NCBI RefSeq assembly: GCF_949628265.1
Contig: NC_088789.1
Location: 15,120,886-15,184,885, forward strand
Length of the DNA: 64,000 nucleotides
Source of the DNA: Cloeon dipterum
Lineage: Eukaryota > Arthropoda > Insecta > Ephemeroptera > Baetidae
Direction: 5' to 3'
Shown here: one piece after another, positions 1 through 13,100 of the stretch
Position numbering within the stretch: the first letter of the stretch is position 1
Layout: every line of letters starts with the position of its first letter
The notes under the pieces: model-generated
Told to the model about the DNA's origin: nothing
The model's database searches: none
What the model saw: the letters and a program-made list of their open reading frames with translations, nothing else
Translations under genes and position numbers: made by a program

Positions 1-396
1 ACATAGTCACAGTCAACTCCTGACATCTGCGTGACTTTTTCCTACAAAGTTAAAACTAGAAACACCCTTCATAAGTTCCAATCAATAAGAAAATGTTAAT
101 AATTTTGTGGCAAAAAATTGTGTTAGATATTTTCGTCTTAAATCTCTCTCCCACCTCATCCAGCCAGGAACTTTTGCTGCACCAGTAAAAGTCGCAGATC
201 TCAAAGTTGACGCACGCTTGAAGGTTCCTCCTACTGCCGCGTTATTTTCGCCGTGTTCAAGGCTCAAATAGCGCGGCGAGGAGCTAATTGACACAAGAGT
301 GAATAAATATTTGTTGGTGCATCGACGGTGAAACACAAAATGCGATGGGAACAAATTCGTCCAGCCTTTTAGAGGGCTTTACGTGTATTTGGCATT

Positions 397-2274
397 TTAC
401 TCGTGAGAGTCGCATCCACTGTCGATCAAGTCGCGCATCACCTCGCTAAACTTTTGGGGCAGCATCCTGGAAACACAAAATTTATATTGTTAATTAACTA
501 ATAAAATTGGCAGGAAAATGGCCAAGAAGTTTTTTCAAAACCACAAAAGTCAACAAAAAATAGTTATCTTAATTTTTGGAGCTTGTACTTTGGTATGAAT
601 TATGTTTTGGCGATAAAGTACTGCTGGACAGTACAAGATTTTATATTTTCTTTTAAAAATTATTTATATTTTTGAACCATCCATTCCGTATTTGTTATGG
701 ACATATTGACGGACGCCTCTGATCGGCAAATCCGCCTTAACAAAGGGGATCGACCTAGTATGAGCACACAGACACAAATATGATGCACTTGAGCGCTCGG
801 TTTGATATTTTGTTATTTAATTTACCTGGTGACATTGTTCATGTGGAAAAGGGCCCGGGGGATGGTCATCTCGTGCTGGTTCCTCCTCATGGCGAGGATG
901 ATGCTGCTGGCAGCGGTCTTGGGCGACACGATGCCCAGCAGGGTGGGGAACCTGATCTTGGGCTTGTGCACGAGGCCGGTGCCCACGATGAAGGGGTAGA
1001 TGGTTGTCAGGTGGATTTCAGGCTTCTTGGGGTCCTGCCTGAGCTCCTCCCTCAGGGCCTCCATCATTCCTGAAAATTGAAGTCAAGATTTAGAAACGTG
1101 GCTGATATTATATGGGTGCTGGGACATGCCTCGGACGGCGAATTTGGCTCCACAATAGGGCACCAGGTTGGGCAGACCGCAGATGCCGGCCATCGAGGAA
1201 AGGGCGACCACGTGACCACGACCCAGGGCTCGCATGTCGGGAAGGAAAGCCTCCAGCATCTGGATTTTTTTTAATTTGATGTGATTTTTAAAATATTCGC
1301 GAAATTTCTCAGTGATCGTTTTTTTTTCTTCTAACAAATTAACATTTCTGTAAAAAAATTGTGCTCACCCAGAAGTGAGAGATAATGTTGACGTCGAAGT
1401 TCTTTCGGATATCTTGTTCAGAGTGTTTTTCGAGCGGCTTGCAAGGCATAATTCCAGCATTGTTGATCAGAATGGTGACGGGTCCAACCTAGAATTAAAT
1501 ATTTATTTACCACGCCAGCAATACAAACAGGCATCGATTGTGTTTTGGCGATTTCAACGGCCGCAGCTAGTTAACAAACGCGCGCGCGGCCTCGCCGAAC
1601 GCACACAAATTCGATTTTAAAAAGTGTTTACCTGCTCCTTAGCCTGCTTAGCCAGTTCGAGAACCTTTTGCCTGTCGGTCACGTCGCAGCAGAATGCAGC
1701 GGCTGTGCCTCCCAGGGACTTGATTTCCTTGGCTACCTGTTCGCACTTGGCGCCGTCCATATCCCAGAGCACCAGCTTGGCTCCCAGGCTGTGCAGCTGG
1801 AAGGCCAGCTCGCGGCCGATTCCCTGACCAGCCCCGGTGACCTGGTTCGTAATAGGAAAATGCACGTGTTTTATTGGCCATCAATTAATTTCGACCTTTC
1901 AATTGTCCGTGCATTCTATGCACGCGTTTCCCATAAAAGGCCACATTCTGTGATCTGTGCTCAGCTAAACGTTTTCATTATTTATGGAAAAACGATTTTA
2001 CGTAATTCATTACATTCAAGCAGTTGTTAAAATAAATGTCAAGAAAAATTGAAACTGCCCACGAAATAATAGAAGAACTAAAACCGTTTGCGCGAAAAAA
2101 CTACAAAAAGGGAATTGTTCATATACTCACAAGAATGACTTCATTTTTTATGGACTTTTGCTCAACAGGAAAAACTAGACGGAACAGAGACTCCAAAAGG
2201 ATCAGGACGAATTTGATGAGGGCAACAAGCACGTCCACTGCCAGTACCAATGACGAGTAAGCCTTGGTCAGCAT
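397..2274 (-). CDS. SDR16C-family short-chain dehydrogenase/reductase (epidermal retinol dehydrogenase 2-like)
   Basis: Six coding exons on the minus strand, in order 2274-2131, 1841-1632, 1488-1369, 1259-1130, 1069-826 and 466-397, join in frame to 305 aa, the usual length for SDR16C5/17-beta-HSD11/13-type enzymes. Residues about 5-36 form a hydrophobic N-terminal anchor. The cofactor motif TGAGQGIG is at 50-57, NNAG at 127-130, the tetrad Asn at 152, catalytic Ser180, Tyr193 and Lys197. The family oxidises or reduces retinoids, steroids or other lipophilic alcohols with NAD(P) at ER or lipid-droplet membranes; the substrate here cannot be read from sequence. The start Met precedes the anchor and follows an acceptor (2284-2283) that joins a non-coding 5' exon. 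Intron 4 (1070-1129) begins with GC rather than GT. Family assignment is firm; the exact orthologue is not. Confidence 0.9.
1070..1129 (-). other. GC-AG intron in the SDR16C gene
   Basis: Only a GAG|GCATGT donor joined to the TTTTCAG acceptor keeps the frame and gives the expected Arg-Gly-Met-Met-Glu-Ala after the YxxxK motif. No GT in the neighbourhood gives the right phase. The intron is 60 nt. Confidence 0.75.
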
Positions 2275-3852
2275 TTTGAAGTCTGAAATCAAACAAACAT
2301 ATCATATTATATATACTTGCACTTTCGAAACGCACTTCCGCCGCTTATCTTGCGATAACTCTTTTTATCTTTTTTTTCCAGAAAATGGGTTTTTAAAGTG
2401 CTTGAACAATTTGCTAGAAACTGCTAGAATGGTTCATTGCTCAAAGGAACATAAAAATTGCATCATTTGATCTGAGGCCAAGAGGCACATGTGTTACGTA
2501 AATAAAGTGCAGCTTGCCAATTCAGTCACACAATGCTTTGCTTCGCACGTCATTGCTATTCGCAGGAAACCAACCAATTTAGTTCCAACAGGTGAAACCA
2601 CTTAGCTGTGCAATACGAAAATTAAATAGCCGAAATTTATTGAAACAATAGAAAAAAATATTTTAACTGGTGAGATAGGATAAGTATTCAATGAAAATAA
2701 AACATTACCAGTTGAAAAAATCTTTAAAAGAAGTTTTTAAATTATCTCATTAAAAGGCTGACTACTCATCTTGCATAAAAATTCTTAATTCAAATTAGCA
2801 TTTCCTCGTTGCCAATGTCAAATTCCTTTCATCTATTTCCTATTTTGCAGCAAATAACACACTCCATTTACATATCTCTGTGTTTGTCTTTGCAGCAGTT
2901 GTCCAAATAAAAATCAAGGGCCAATACTGCCTTTAGTATGACGCAGCAAACCATAAAAGAGTTCGCGCCTATTGTAATCGCCCACGCGTGTGAGATGTGC
3001 GGCGTCCATCGGACAATGAGCGTATTGTTCTCAGCGAATGAATAACTATTGAAAAAATGTTCCAATTAGACTAAAAAAGTAATGAAATACTCTCATTGCG
3101 CATAATGTAATCGAACCACGACGCAGACAAAGCAACATAAGAAATTAATACACAAGTGTGTGATCCAATACTGATCGTTTCGCAACTCCAATGCATGGTG
3201 CAACAATGATAATTGCACTTTGTGGGAAGCCACTGTTGTTTTCAACGGAATCGCTAAAATAATGAGCGAGCTGCAATTTTGGGTGAAGGTACAAAACTGA
3301 CCTCGCACGCTCATGCATTTATTTTCCGTTGAGCAACTCATGACAGATAACATCTTAATGCTTAACACTTATTGAAATAAGAGACAAATTATAACTCTTT
3401 AGTATAATTCCTATTTTTGGGTCAAAGCATCATGCTCTAGAATTTTCCTTATTTTTTCAAGGTCCCAAAGTCAAGCCAAAAGGGACGATTAAGTTAAATG
3501 ATATTTTGTTGTAGATGATGCCAATGAAGTCAGAGGGACACGAGGTTGTATTAATTTTTCATTTGAAATGAAATGCAGCTCCCTCTGTATTTATCGAGAT
3601 GTTTTTCTCTATTACTTCAGAGCAGGACATTTTCGTAAATATACGGAAAACTAGAGAGCTCCATTTAACTTTGAACTGAATAATTAAACCATCAACAGCT
3701 TTATCAAAATATTTCAAGTGAATAAAAAATTTGTCTTTTTACCAGTCCAGTGCGTTTAATAAAATTACACCCGTAATAATTAATGAATTGTATAAAAAAG
3801 AAAATCGGTAGACTTAGCGGCACTTTTATAAGTGTCGAAGATGAACACTTAC

Positions 3853-4140
3853 CTGATTGTTCGTAAGGTAAAATCCTTTTCTAGCTTTCCCTGAGGAGCA
3901 AACACCGCCTTTGGCGCGCCGCGGACAACTGCCCCTGTGGTGTGGCGAAGCGGACGACGAGGACTCATCCTCCCTCACCACTCGCGCTAAACCGCAGCCA
4001 CCTCCACCTGCTTGTCCGTCGCCGCCGCCAGTGCGTGAGCTCACCTTCCGACTGACCTTGCACACACCAAAACAACTCAACTCGGCACTCACACAACACG
4101 CTAGTTCAATCGGCGCTACCGCTTTGCTATATTCTTGTTT
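3853..4140 (-). other. Probable non-coding first exon and promoter of the SDR16C gene
   Basis: A strong minus-strand donor (CAG then GTAAGTGTTC) lies at 3853/3852. It pairs naturally with the acceptor 8 nt upstream of the SDR start codon. The 3900-4100 stretch is more GC-rich than its surroundings, as expected for a transcription start. The 5' end is only estimated. Confidence 0.55.
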
Positions 4141-4420
4141 CAAGAGCTGCTTCGATTGCAGCGATTATGGTTAAGCAAGGGGAAATCTCGAGGAAGTTTA
4201 TTTCCCTTTCAGTGCAAATCTTGTTGCTGTTTTTATTTCTGCGTCTCTGCACGTCTCGCAGACGCAAGGAAACTTCAAGACAAGTGCATAATCACTTTAG
4301 TCTCGTGATTCTTGCCTTGGATTACATTGTAGAAATAATGAGGGTTATATTTTAAGCTCCGGATGTATTCCAAATATTTATTACCGCAGAGGTTACAAAA
4401 TATTTATGACGAAATGACCC

Positions 4421-4590
4421 GGGTTGGAGGACAAATTTGGCATGAGGTCAAGCAAACTCAACGAAATTTGCTCCAAAATCAGTCTTCTATAGTAGATTGC
4501 GTCATAAAAGGTTTTCTACAAAATATTCATCATAACGGGTTAGAAGGCACAATTTTAGACAACTTGACACTTCAATATCTCATCTCCCTG
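4421..4590 (+). repeat. Dispersed repeat family A, copy 1
   Basis: It begins GGGTTGGAGGACAAA and aligns with 16546-16744 over about 170 bp with many scattered substitutions. A conserved tail block (CTGAAGGGTTT followed by GGGGTGTTTAC) is continuous in copy 2 and occurs separately at 4919-4961 here. Short open frames across it are accidental. Class unknown; it could be a SINE or MITE remnant. Confidence 0.7.
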
Positions 4591-4918
4591 TAGTGATATT
4601 TCAATAATAAGACGTGAGCCCGATCAAATTAACACCAAAATTAATGTTCTAGGTCAAGGTCAAAGGTCACTACAGTTAATATTTTATTCAAATCGACATT
4701 TTGGAATTTACGTTAGGTTTTTTAATTTTAAAAACGTGCTTGAAAGTTGTCCTATTACATACAAGTTTTAAATTATATGTCTTTTTAACTTTCGAGAAAT
4801 TTCACTTCCATTAAAACTCGAAAAAATACAAAATTTTCGACTTCGCATGCTTTGCCAATATTGTCAACTCTAAATCTCGGGTTCTAACCATCAGTAATGT
4901 AAAGACTACTTGTCTCGA

Positions 4919-4961
4919 TCTCCCCTGACCAGCTGAAGGGTTTAGGGGGTGTTTACCCTCT
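4919..4961 (+). repeat. Repeat family A, tail fragment
   Basis: The block CTGAAGGGTTTAGGGGGTG and the following TTTACCC match the tail of the copy at 16546-16744. The reverse complement of 57481-57530 is also similar, including CCCCTTTCAATCCC. Confidence 0.6.
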
Positions 4962-7009
4962 ACCCCTTTCAATCCCCCATCTACAATGTATAAAATGTTG
5001 ATAGAAAATAATTTACTACTAAGCATGCTTTCTCAGATTTTAAAAATACTTTAAATAATGCGAAACTCACTCTTAATTACCAAACCATAACCACATCTCA
5101 TGTTTTAAATTTAAGGCAAAATAATAAAAAATTCCAGGCGTTCAAAAGTTAATAATTTTTTTCAAGGGTGTTGGAAGCAATTTGAGGCATCAATATTATT
5201 TTGCAACCTATTACAGTGCTTTTTCGAGTTGACTTGTATACTAAATTAAGATTCAATTCATGATTTTTTAAATGGAAAATTTATTAGTTGATTTTGATTT
5301 TTTATTAATGGCAAATTTAATATTCCGGATCATAACTGTAACTGTGTAAGATTTTTTTATTTTTTTATGAAATCTTTCCTATTTTCCCTACAATGCATCC
5401 ATCTTAAATTTAAATTTGTTGAATTTACATAGGCACTTTTCCGACTTTGAATTCGCAAAAAAATATTATACACAGTTAAGTTTTAATTAATTTTCATTAA
5501 TTCAATGGAAAAATTCATTGGCACTAAACCTGAATAAAAATGTTGAACATATATGTTAAAAACTATTAATTAGGAGACGGAAATCACTTAAGCACAGCCT
5601 TGGGCGTCTGTAACCTTTTTCTTCCGCTGAAAAATATATAAAAGCCCTTTTATATAAATATCCTTCTCCACTTTTTATCGCTTATATTAATGGTGCAAGT
5701 GCGTTTCTTCTGTAATAGTATATCCAAGCTTCTTTGTCCCATGAAGTGTAGCATATTTGAATAATTAATCGCACTCCTGTAAATATGACGGCTAAAAAGT
5801 TGTCGCTCTTGAAAATCCACACGCGGAAGCTTTTGTATTGTACAAGCGAGAGTTTTAAGAGTGGGCGCTTTGAAAATCCATTGTTTCAAGAACAACATTT
5901 TTTTCGCTCCTTTTTTAAAAAAAAACTGGCCTTTGAATGTTCCTGCCATTGTTGGGAATTAATACCAATTTGGGAAAGACTTGTGATGTGGAAACTTAAA
6001 TTTTTGTTGTAAGAATTCGTCGCGGGAAATTCCGAACTATATACAAAATTTTCTTGAGGAATCACTTGATTAGTCGCATTGACAGAGCAACAAACGCTAA
6101 AGTACCTAGCGAGTCTCATGATTAAAAGAGCAGTGTGCAAAACTGCAGAAAAGGATCGATTTCCTGTTCTCTTGCAAAAAGGAACTACGATCCGACCTTG
6201 CTTCCCCACGCTCTCGAATGAACAGGGTGGCCTCGCGAGATTAATTCGCACGCGCGCCAAACCCAACCTGATCTCATCAGGAAGCACGAAAGTCAGTCTC
6301 CTCTTCCCCTGGAGCACAAATGATTCAAATAAATAATACTCTTGTGTTACCAGACAAATCTCCTTGTACATTTTCATTTTTCCTGCTGTGGTGGGATGAT
6401 GAGTAAACACACGTTGCGCAAACTTGTGCCTTTTTCTCTCTCGTTTTGCCGGTTTCTCAAGTTAAGTGTACAAATAGAGGATTGTTACTATCGCATTTTT
6501 TCGCAATGCTTTGATGCTGAGGGTGATTACCTTACGATGGATAGTAATAAATTTATGCTTCTCGTAATCGGGGATATTACGGACCTATTAGTGCAACACA
6601 ACAACAAGTCATTATTTGTAGGCAATTTTATTTTTTATTTATGTTAAAACTCGTAGCATGTAATTTACTAGAAAGTGCTCCTGTACTACACGTCCTAATG
6701 AAATTAAAGTTATGAACGGAATATATGGGTTAGTACATGTGCTTAGTTTTAATTTTGAAGGAGCTATTTTGGAGGAGTTTGATATAAAGCTGCACATTTT
6801 TTAAACTGTTTTTTTTCTGCGATCATACTTTGAAACAATAATCAAGACGCACTATAGATTTCACAAAAAAATTTACCGTCAATTTTTTCGTTTTTTTCCG
6901 TATTTTTAAGCTTGTGAATTTGGGACAACTCATCTCCTTAAGAAATTAACGAACATTAAAAATTATTCATTTTAGAAGCATAAATGTTTCAATTGGGCTA
7001 AATTATTGT

Positions 7010-7075
7010 CATAAAATCCGTGTAAAACCGTCTAAATCAGCTCCAAAACCTTCTAAAACCACATAACTAATAGTA
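7010..7075 (-). repeat. Degenerate GACGGTTTTAGA-type repeat, copy 1
   Basis: The reverse strand reads repeated GGTTTTAGA, GGTTTTGGA and TTTAGACGGTTTTA units. The same vocabulary recurs at 43225-43315. This is probably decayed tandem or transposon-derived sequence. Confidence 0.45.
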
Positions 7076-10000
7076 AGGAAACATTGTCTACAAAGGTCAA
7101 CTATTAAAAATATATTTTTACAGCCCTGTTTATTTTGATTAACTTTTTTGGAGCATTGGTTAATTAAGGATTTAGATATTCTTGGGAAACGAGGAAGTAC
7201 TTTTATAATTATATATGATGTCAAGTTTTTGCCTGAATTTTTATGTTACGCATGGAGAGAGGGATAAAAGCTTTTATTATCCTTTGAAATTAAGAATCAG
7301 CCAATCGTATCTTAAAAAAGATATAATTGGGACTATATAATGCAATATATTAACGTTTTCTGGCAGCTAGCTCTAGTTTAGTTGGCCATAAATTCGTTCT
7401 AGGTCAAGGTCGGCGTTTTTGGCTACCGACAATTAGAGGTTTCGGGGGCCTTGATAATAACGTTTTGTTCACACGCACGGTTTATGAACGCAGCAAACTC
7501 CCATACGCACTCGCTATTTATTCTTCTTCTCGCACCGCGTCCACGAATAAATTATGACCGTGTTTTTCAGTACGCGGCGCGCGGGGGCATTCGTTTTCAT
7601 TTGCAACCCCCAGAGCCCAAAGGCATGCTCGCTCGCCGCGAATTAGAATAAAGATGTCCCCTGCTCATCTTGATAGCGCCGCCAGGAGCTAGAAATGAAT
7701 TGAGTGCATGTGTGTGTAGTGTACATACTTGCCTCTGGCTAATCGCATCAATTTGCCAGCCTTGGAATACGGCGGCGCAGTCCTCAATTGCCCTCTGCAC
7801 ACGCGTACCTATTTATGCACGGGCACAAAAACACACTCACGCTTTCGCCTGAGGCTTCCCTGCACTTTCCAGCAGTGCACACTCGGGGGCAAAGCACTAA
7901 TTTGTTATTGAGGCGCGAATATAAATGCACGCAGTAGTTATTATCGTGTGCATTTCATATTTTTACAGCTATTAATTTGAGCGTTTTATTATTAAACCTC
8001 GCCAGAGAATACGCAAGAGTAGCACTTCGTGATGGCTCAATGAAAATATATATATATGCATAAGTATACGTAACTCGTTGTGCTAGTCATGATTCACAAT
8101 AACTTTAGCTTAGAATTCACGTTTTTCAAATAAAATGATGAAGAAATAGCTAACAAACAGGATATTTAAGTACGTTTAAAACAGGTATAAATAAATAAAT
8201 AAACATACTCAGGCAATTTTATGACAACTTAACTAGATAAGAGGAAAATATATAAGATTATATCGTCAAATCTTTGTGCCTTGGGTGGTGCGACAAAGGA
8301 CTGCTACGACAACACCTCCAGCAAATTTCATCCAAATTTGAACACCCATGCCAGCAAGGTGTTTAATGTTTATTTCAAACCAAAAATTAACCCCACGAGA
8401 GACGAGAGCGAGCATATGTCATTTAATTTATTCCTCTCGCAACTTCATTAATATATCCATCCTGAATTTAAAACCATTCATAAAACTCGTCATTTATGTA
8501 TCATTATAATTTGTGTATCGTGTTAGCATATCTTTTCAAATTTTATAGTATAAAATTTTTAGAATTAATAGATTTAAGAAATAAGAAAGTTAACTCCATT
8601 ATTTTAATTGAACTATTTTTGTTGCTATTTTAAACCTAAAAATTATCATTTTTCATCTCGCTCTTAATTTAACATTTTAAAAATTATCAAGGTATTGGAG
8701 CGGTCTAGAATAAAGTTCCGCGTATGACCTTGTCTCTTGAGTTGATTCCCTTTTTTTCTGAAATGCTTTGTGGGCCGAACTTAAGCTCTCCGGGCGAAGT
8801 TTTGCGTGGTAAAGAGCGACGTCCGTATTCTGTGATTTATGCGATTTTTTGTCCCTTTTCTTCCCCGTTTAGACGGCAAACGCGGCAAAGTAAAAGCACG
8901 ATAGCTCAATAATCGCGGAAATTCCACCTTCAGAGATGAAAGGAACGCGCGCGTTTTTTAACAAGATGCTAGCGATTCAAGTCAAGGCTGGCAATTATAA
9001 AATAATTAGTTAGATTCAGATGAGTTACAAACTTAATTGTTACGTACTAAAAAATAACTTTTTTAATGCTTTTTAATCCCCATCAAAATCAGCAATTAGT
9101 TTTTTGCATATAATTTTTTAATCAATGTACTTCGATTAAACTGTCTATATTTTAATAAATTAATTCCACGCTTCTTTTCACAAGAGGAGTCAAGGTCGTG
9201 TTTTTTTAATGTTAATGTTCTTCTTTTTTAATGAATGAATGATTAATTCATCAAACGCAATTATGCACGCAACCCTAAACCTACAATCCTCTCAGTTCGT
9301 CACTTCTTTTTTAATCCATATACATATTTCATTACGTAGCATTTTGCGCTTTGCTTTAGCAGCAAACTCTACTTATGGACTGTCCAAATTTGAACACGCA
9401 GCATGACCGAGCACACAGAGTTTATTCCACTTGAAATTTTAGCATATCATTGTAAGGAAAGAATAACTATTATACCCACTTAAGAATGTAGAGGTCAACC
9501 ATATCACTATCATGTTTTTGTATTGGTAATTGCCAAAAGCCCCATTTTTCCTATTGTAAATTAAAAAGGCGGCACTGTAATAATTTAAAGCTCAGTTTTG
9601 TGAACAAATTGTTGACAAAAAGGCAAGTTTATTTGACAGTAAAAATTATTGACAGAGCTCTTGGGCACAGACTTGAAGCGTTAAACGTAATTCGAGTAAC
9701 TTATTGTAAATGAATTAGTAATTCATATTGCACGACACATTTTTTTAATTGTGATACAAGCAAATCACAGATTGTCGAAGAGATTTCATGATAAATAATT
9801 TAATATGTTCTAAAACTAACAGTAGCTGGCACCTTTCTTTGGCAACCAAGAGTTCATTTAAACCGAATTCACAAAGGTGCGCAAAATTTACAATCCGCGA
9901 AATGCAACATAAGTATAATATAATAAAGAATTAAAGCTGAAATGGCAAGACACTAACCATACTTCAAATAAAACCAAAATCTCTGCAGCATAATGGCATA

Positions 10001-10180
10001 AAAGAAGTTCAAACTGAACTTGAACGATGCAAACCTCACTATCCGGTCGATGCAATGGAAGTCGTATGCAAATATGAAATAATCTCTGACTGAACTCACA
10101 AGCATCATTCCCCTTTTCAAATGATCGCAATAAAAAAGATATATTGAACGTTTATCACTAGCAATGAGCTGACTAAACAA

Positions 10181-13100
10181 CTACTGAATAACACAATTTC
10201 GGTTGCTGTGCTCTCTGATGGTAGCCCTAGTCAGGTCCTCTTCTATTCGGTCATCATCTTCAATCCTGCGTTAAAATTGCACAAATTTAATAGCTAAAAA
10301 TCGGTTTCCAGGGTAAAACTCACGCTCTCTCCTGAGAATCAAGATGGTGAACGAGCTCATCCCTCTTGTCCATAAGGCTGACCAGCTCTTGCAAAAGCAG
10401 CGTCTCACGCAGTTTCTGCTCCTCAGTTTTCCGCCAATCTAATTGAAATGAGTTCAAGAATCGGTAGCGAAACGAAACAAAAAAAATTACCTTCAATGGA
10501 GAGAATGCTTCTGAGTTCTCTGTTCAACAGCTCGCATCTCCTTTTAAGGTCATCCTCTTTTTCTCTGCAAAATTAGTTTGGTATCAAAATTAATTTTAAT
10601 TCTTAATATTTTTTCATTTTTTCTCGTTTGAGATGGGCGACCCCCGATAACAAACAACTCGCGAAAACTTTGAGTCTACATAGAGCTTAGAGCGTCATTG
10701 GAGGGAGCACAGTCCAGAAAAGGACCTGCTCTACACCGGGGTCTTTAGTTGAGACGTTAGACATTCGTCCCGTGAAATTAATTCACGCATGCTGAAAGGT
10801 GCAAACCAGCAAGTATCGAAACGGAAAGCTTTCGCAATCCTTCCAAATTTAAATGGACCCGTCATTGCCGTCACAGAGAATCAAATGTAGGCGCAAACGC
10901 TCTGAATTCCCCAAACATCGCTCGGATTATCACATTGCAAGTACACGCAAATCATGTGCTCAACAATGGCTTGGTCAAATTAATTAGGAGACTTACAAAA
11001 TATTCAACTGCATCTGGCGTCGAAGAAGAGCATTCTTCTTGTTCACCAAAAGGAACCACTGTGCCATCAGTTCTTCTTCCTTCTCTCTTTGGTTACCCGT
11101 GTCCATCACTTTTCGCAGGTCTTTTTCTAAAGATGCTGCTTTTTGGTCGATCTGGTTTTGTTCCCGCTCCAAAATTTCAAGCTCATTCAAAGTATAATTT
11201 CCAGGGTCCTTCAAAAAAAATTTAAGTTATTCAAGAAATTGCAGGTGAAATCGTGGCCCAACTTACTTTTGATTTTGGTTCTTGCTCCTTATCTGGCGAG
11301 ATGCGTTCGATTAGAGATGAGAATGACTGAAGCGTTGGAGGTCTCCTGATGTTTGCTTCACTCATTGGGGAGTTTTCATAGCCACTCCACTGAAATCACA
11401 AAAATTTCATTTATAAAGTATTTAAGTAGGAAGTCTCTGTGGCTTTATATGACAGCGACATCACATATTTTTGGAATCATTATGACGTCATGACATTTTA
11501 GCATGGAAACGGCAAAGAACCAATTTTTACCATTAAGTAAAATGTAACAATTTTATCTACATGGCTTGACGTCATGCACCTTGACGACAGTAGCGGTTTT
11601 CGACCACTATCTCTCGTTAGCCTATTCCAACCTTCACCGTTTGAAAAATCATTTCCTATTCAGATAATTATCTGGCCCCTTGGGGCTGTGAATTTAAGAC
11701 GATTGACTTTTCCTGATCATTCAACCTCAATCAATCAAATTTAAAATGATGCTAAAACATTTTTTCAGACTAGCCAATTTACCCTAGGTTTCAAACGTAC
11801 TTCTTGCCCGTCTTTCCAACTTGGGAAAAACTCATGCATTATCCGTTTTGAAGGTATGTAACGAATTTTATCAAAGAAAAAAGTTAAGAAATTTTACGAT
11901 TCTATCTATTCTATTAATTTTGGTTAAATGTGTCGTTCAATTCATATATAAAGAGAAGAAAAAATACAAAAATTTACTTAAATTTATAAGTTGAATTTTT
12001 TCATTGTTTGTTAATTCGGTTTAATACTAACTAAAATTTAAAATTTTATCACAATTTTCACAAAAAAATTACGATTGTATCTATAGAGTGCAATTTTAAT
12101 CGAAAAACGTGTATATTTGGCTATTTTTTTGGAGTTTTAAGTTTAAACCGTCTATTTTAAATAAAAATTAATCCAATCTTGCCATTGAAACAATTTAAAC
12201 GTTAAAAATATTCTGATCTTGCAAGATTCTATATATTTAAACCATCGAGATGCAAACTCTCAAGAAAAGCGTGCGTACCTGGCTGACAGGACTTGTGGGA
12301 GACTTGATTTCTTTGGCAGGACTCACGTCCTCTGGACTGGTCGGGGTGGCCGCCTCAGGCGAGGTCACCACCCCTTTGCGCGCTTCTTCGATCAGCATTC
12401 TCGCCTTCTCTTTAAGCTGTTGCTGTCTCTTTTCGTTCTGCTGCAATTAATGGCACACGGCAAAAGTGAACACTTTTAGCAAACCAAGCAAATATATCAA
12501 GCAAGTATTTTTAGTCCAAAAATTACCAAAGGCAGTTAAAGCAGCGTACCTTTGATGAGTGTTTTGAGATGGTAAGTGATAATGGCGGCAGAGGGGCTCC
12601 TCCACGTACTGCGTCTTTGCGAGCTTGCTCCAGCAACTGTCTAGCGCGTTCTTTCAACTCCTCGTGTCGCTTTAAAATTTGCTGTACATACAAAATCATG
12701 CTTGTCATGCCGCACTCTCACAAGAGTTATGATGAGGGGCACGCAAAGCTCCTTAAAAACCGGACAGGCCCACACTTTAGACCCAAAACCTCAACCCTAT
12801 CATTCAAATATACTAGATGTTGTAAGGATTGAAAACAAAATTTTTAGAGGCAATTTTAGGAGGCATCTGGATAAAGTGTAGGGCAACCAGCCTGTAAGAC
12901 TAGCTCAGCCGAAATCAAGTTAAGTCTTTCCATCTACTGTATCTGAATAGTAAGATAAGAGTTTTGGTTGAGCTAACAATAAGAACTGGGACTTGGACTG
13001 GCCTGATTTAGATACAATGTGGTTGGGGAAATCTGGTTAATGCAAGAGCTCCGCAAAATCAAATCAGCTAGGGTTATTATCTTTTCATAAGTACACTAAT

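Larger units (their letters stand above)
4150..9610. other. Gene-poor intergenic stretch with repeat fragments
   Basis: AT-rich DNA between the SDR promoter and the EHBP1 3' end. I see no exon chain, RNA gene or coding similarity. It holds two copies of a dispersed repeat (4421-4590 and 4919-4961), a degenerate short-motif repeat (7010-7075), and a segment near 9525-9600 resembling the end of the foldback element in the IFT46 intron. A possible EHBP1 poly(A) signal (AATAAA on minus) lies at 9628-9633, just past this stretch. Confidence 0.5.

Noticed and set aside
3100-3120. TCGAACC-like sequence suggesting a tRNA B box
   Set aside because: No matching A box at the right distance and no acceptor-stem complementarity; no tRNA gene was convincing anywhere in the window.
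4363-4593. A 76-codon plus-strand frame
   Set aside because: Coincides with repeat family A; the related copy at 16546 does not preserve the frame.
5886-6410. A 174-codon minus-strand frame in the 4-10 kb spacer
   Set aside because: No family features, no plausible splice or promoter context, and an opposite-strand frame is also open. I could not rule out a lineage-specific gene.
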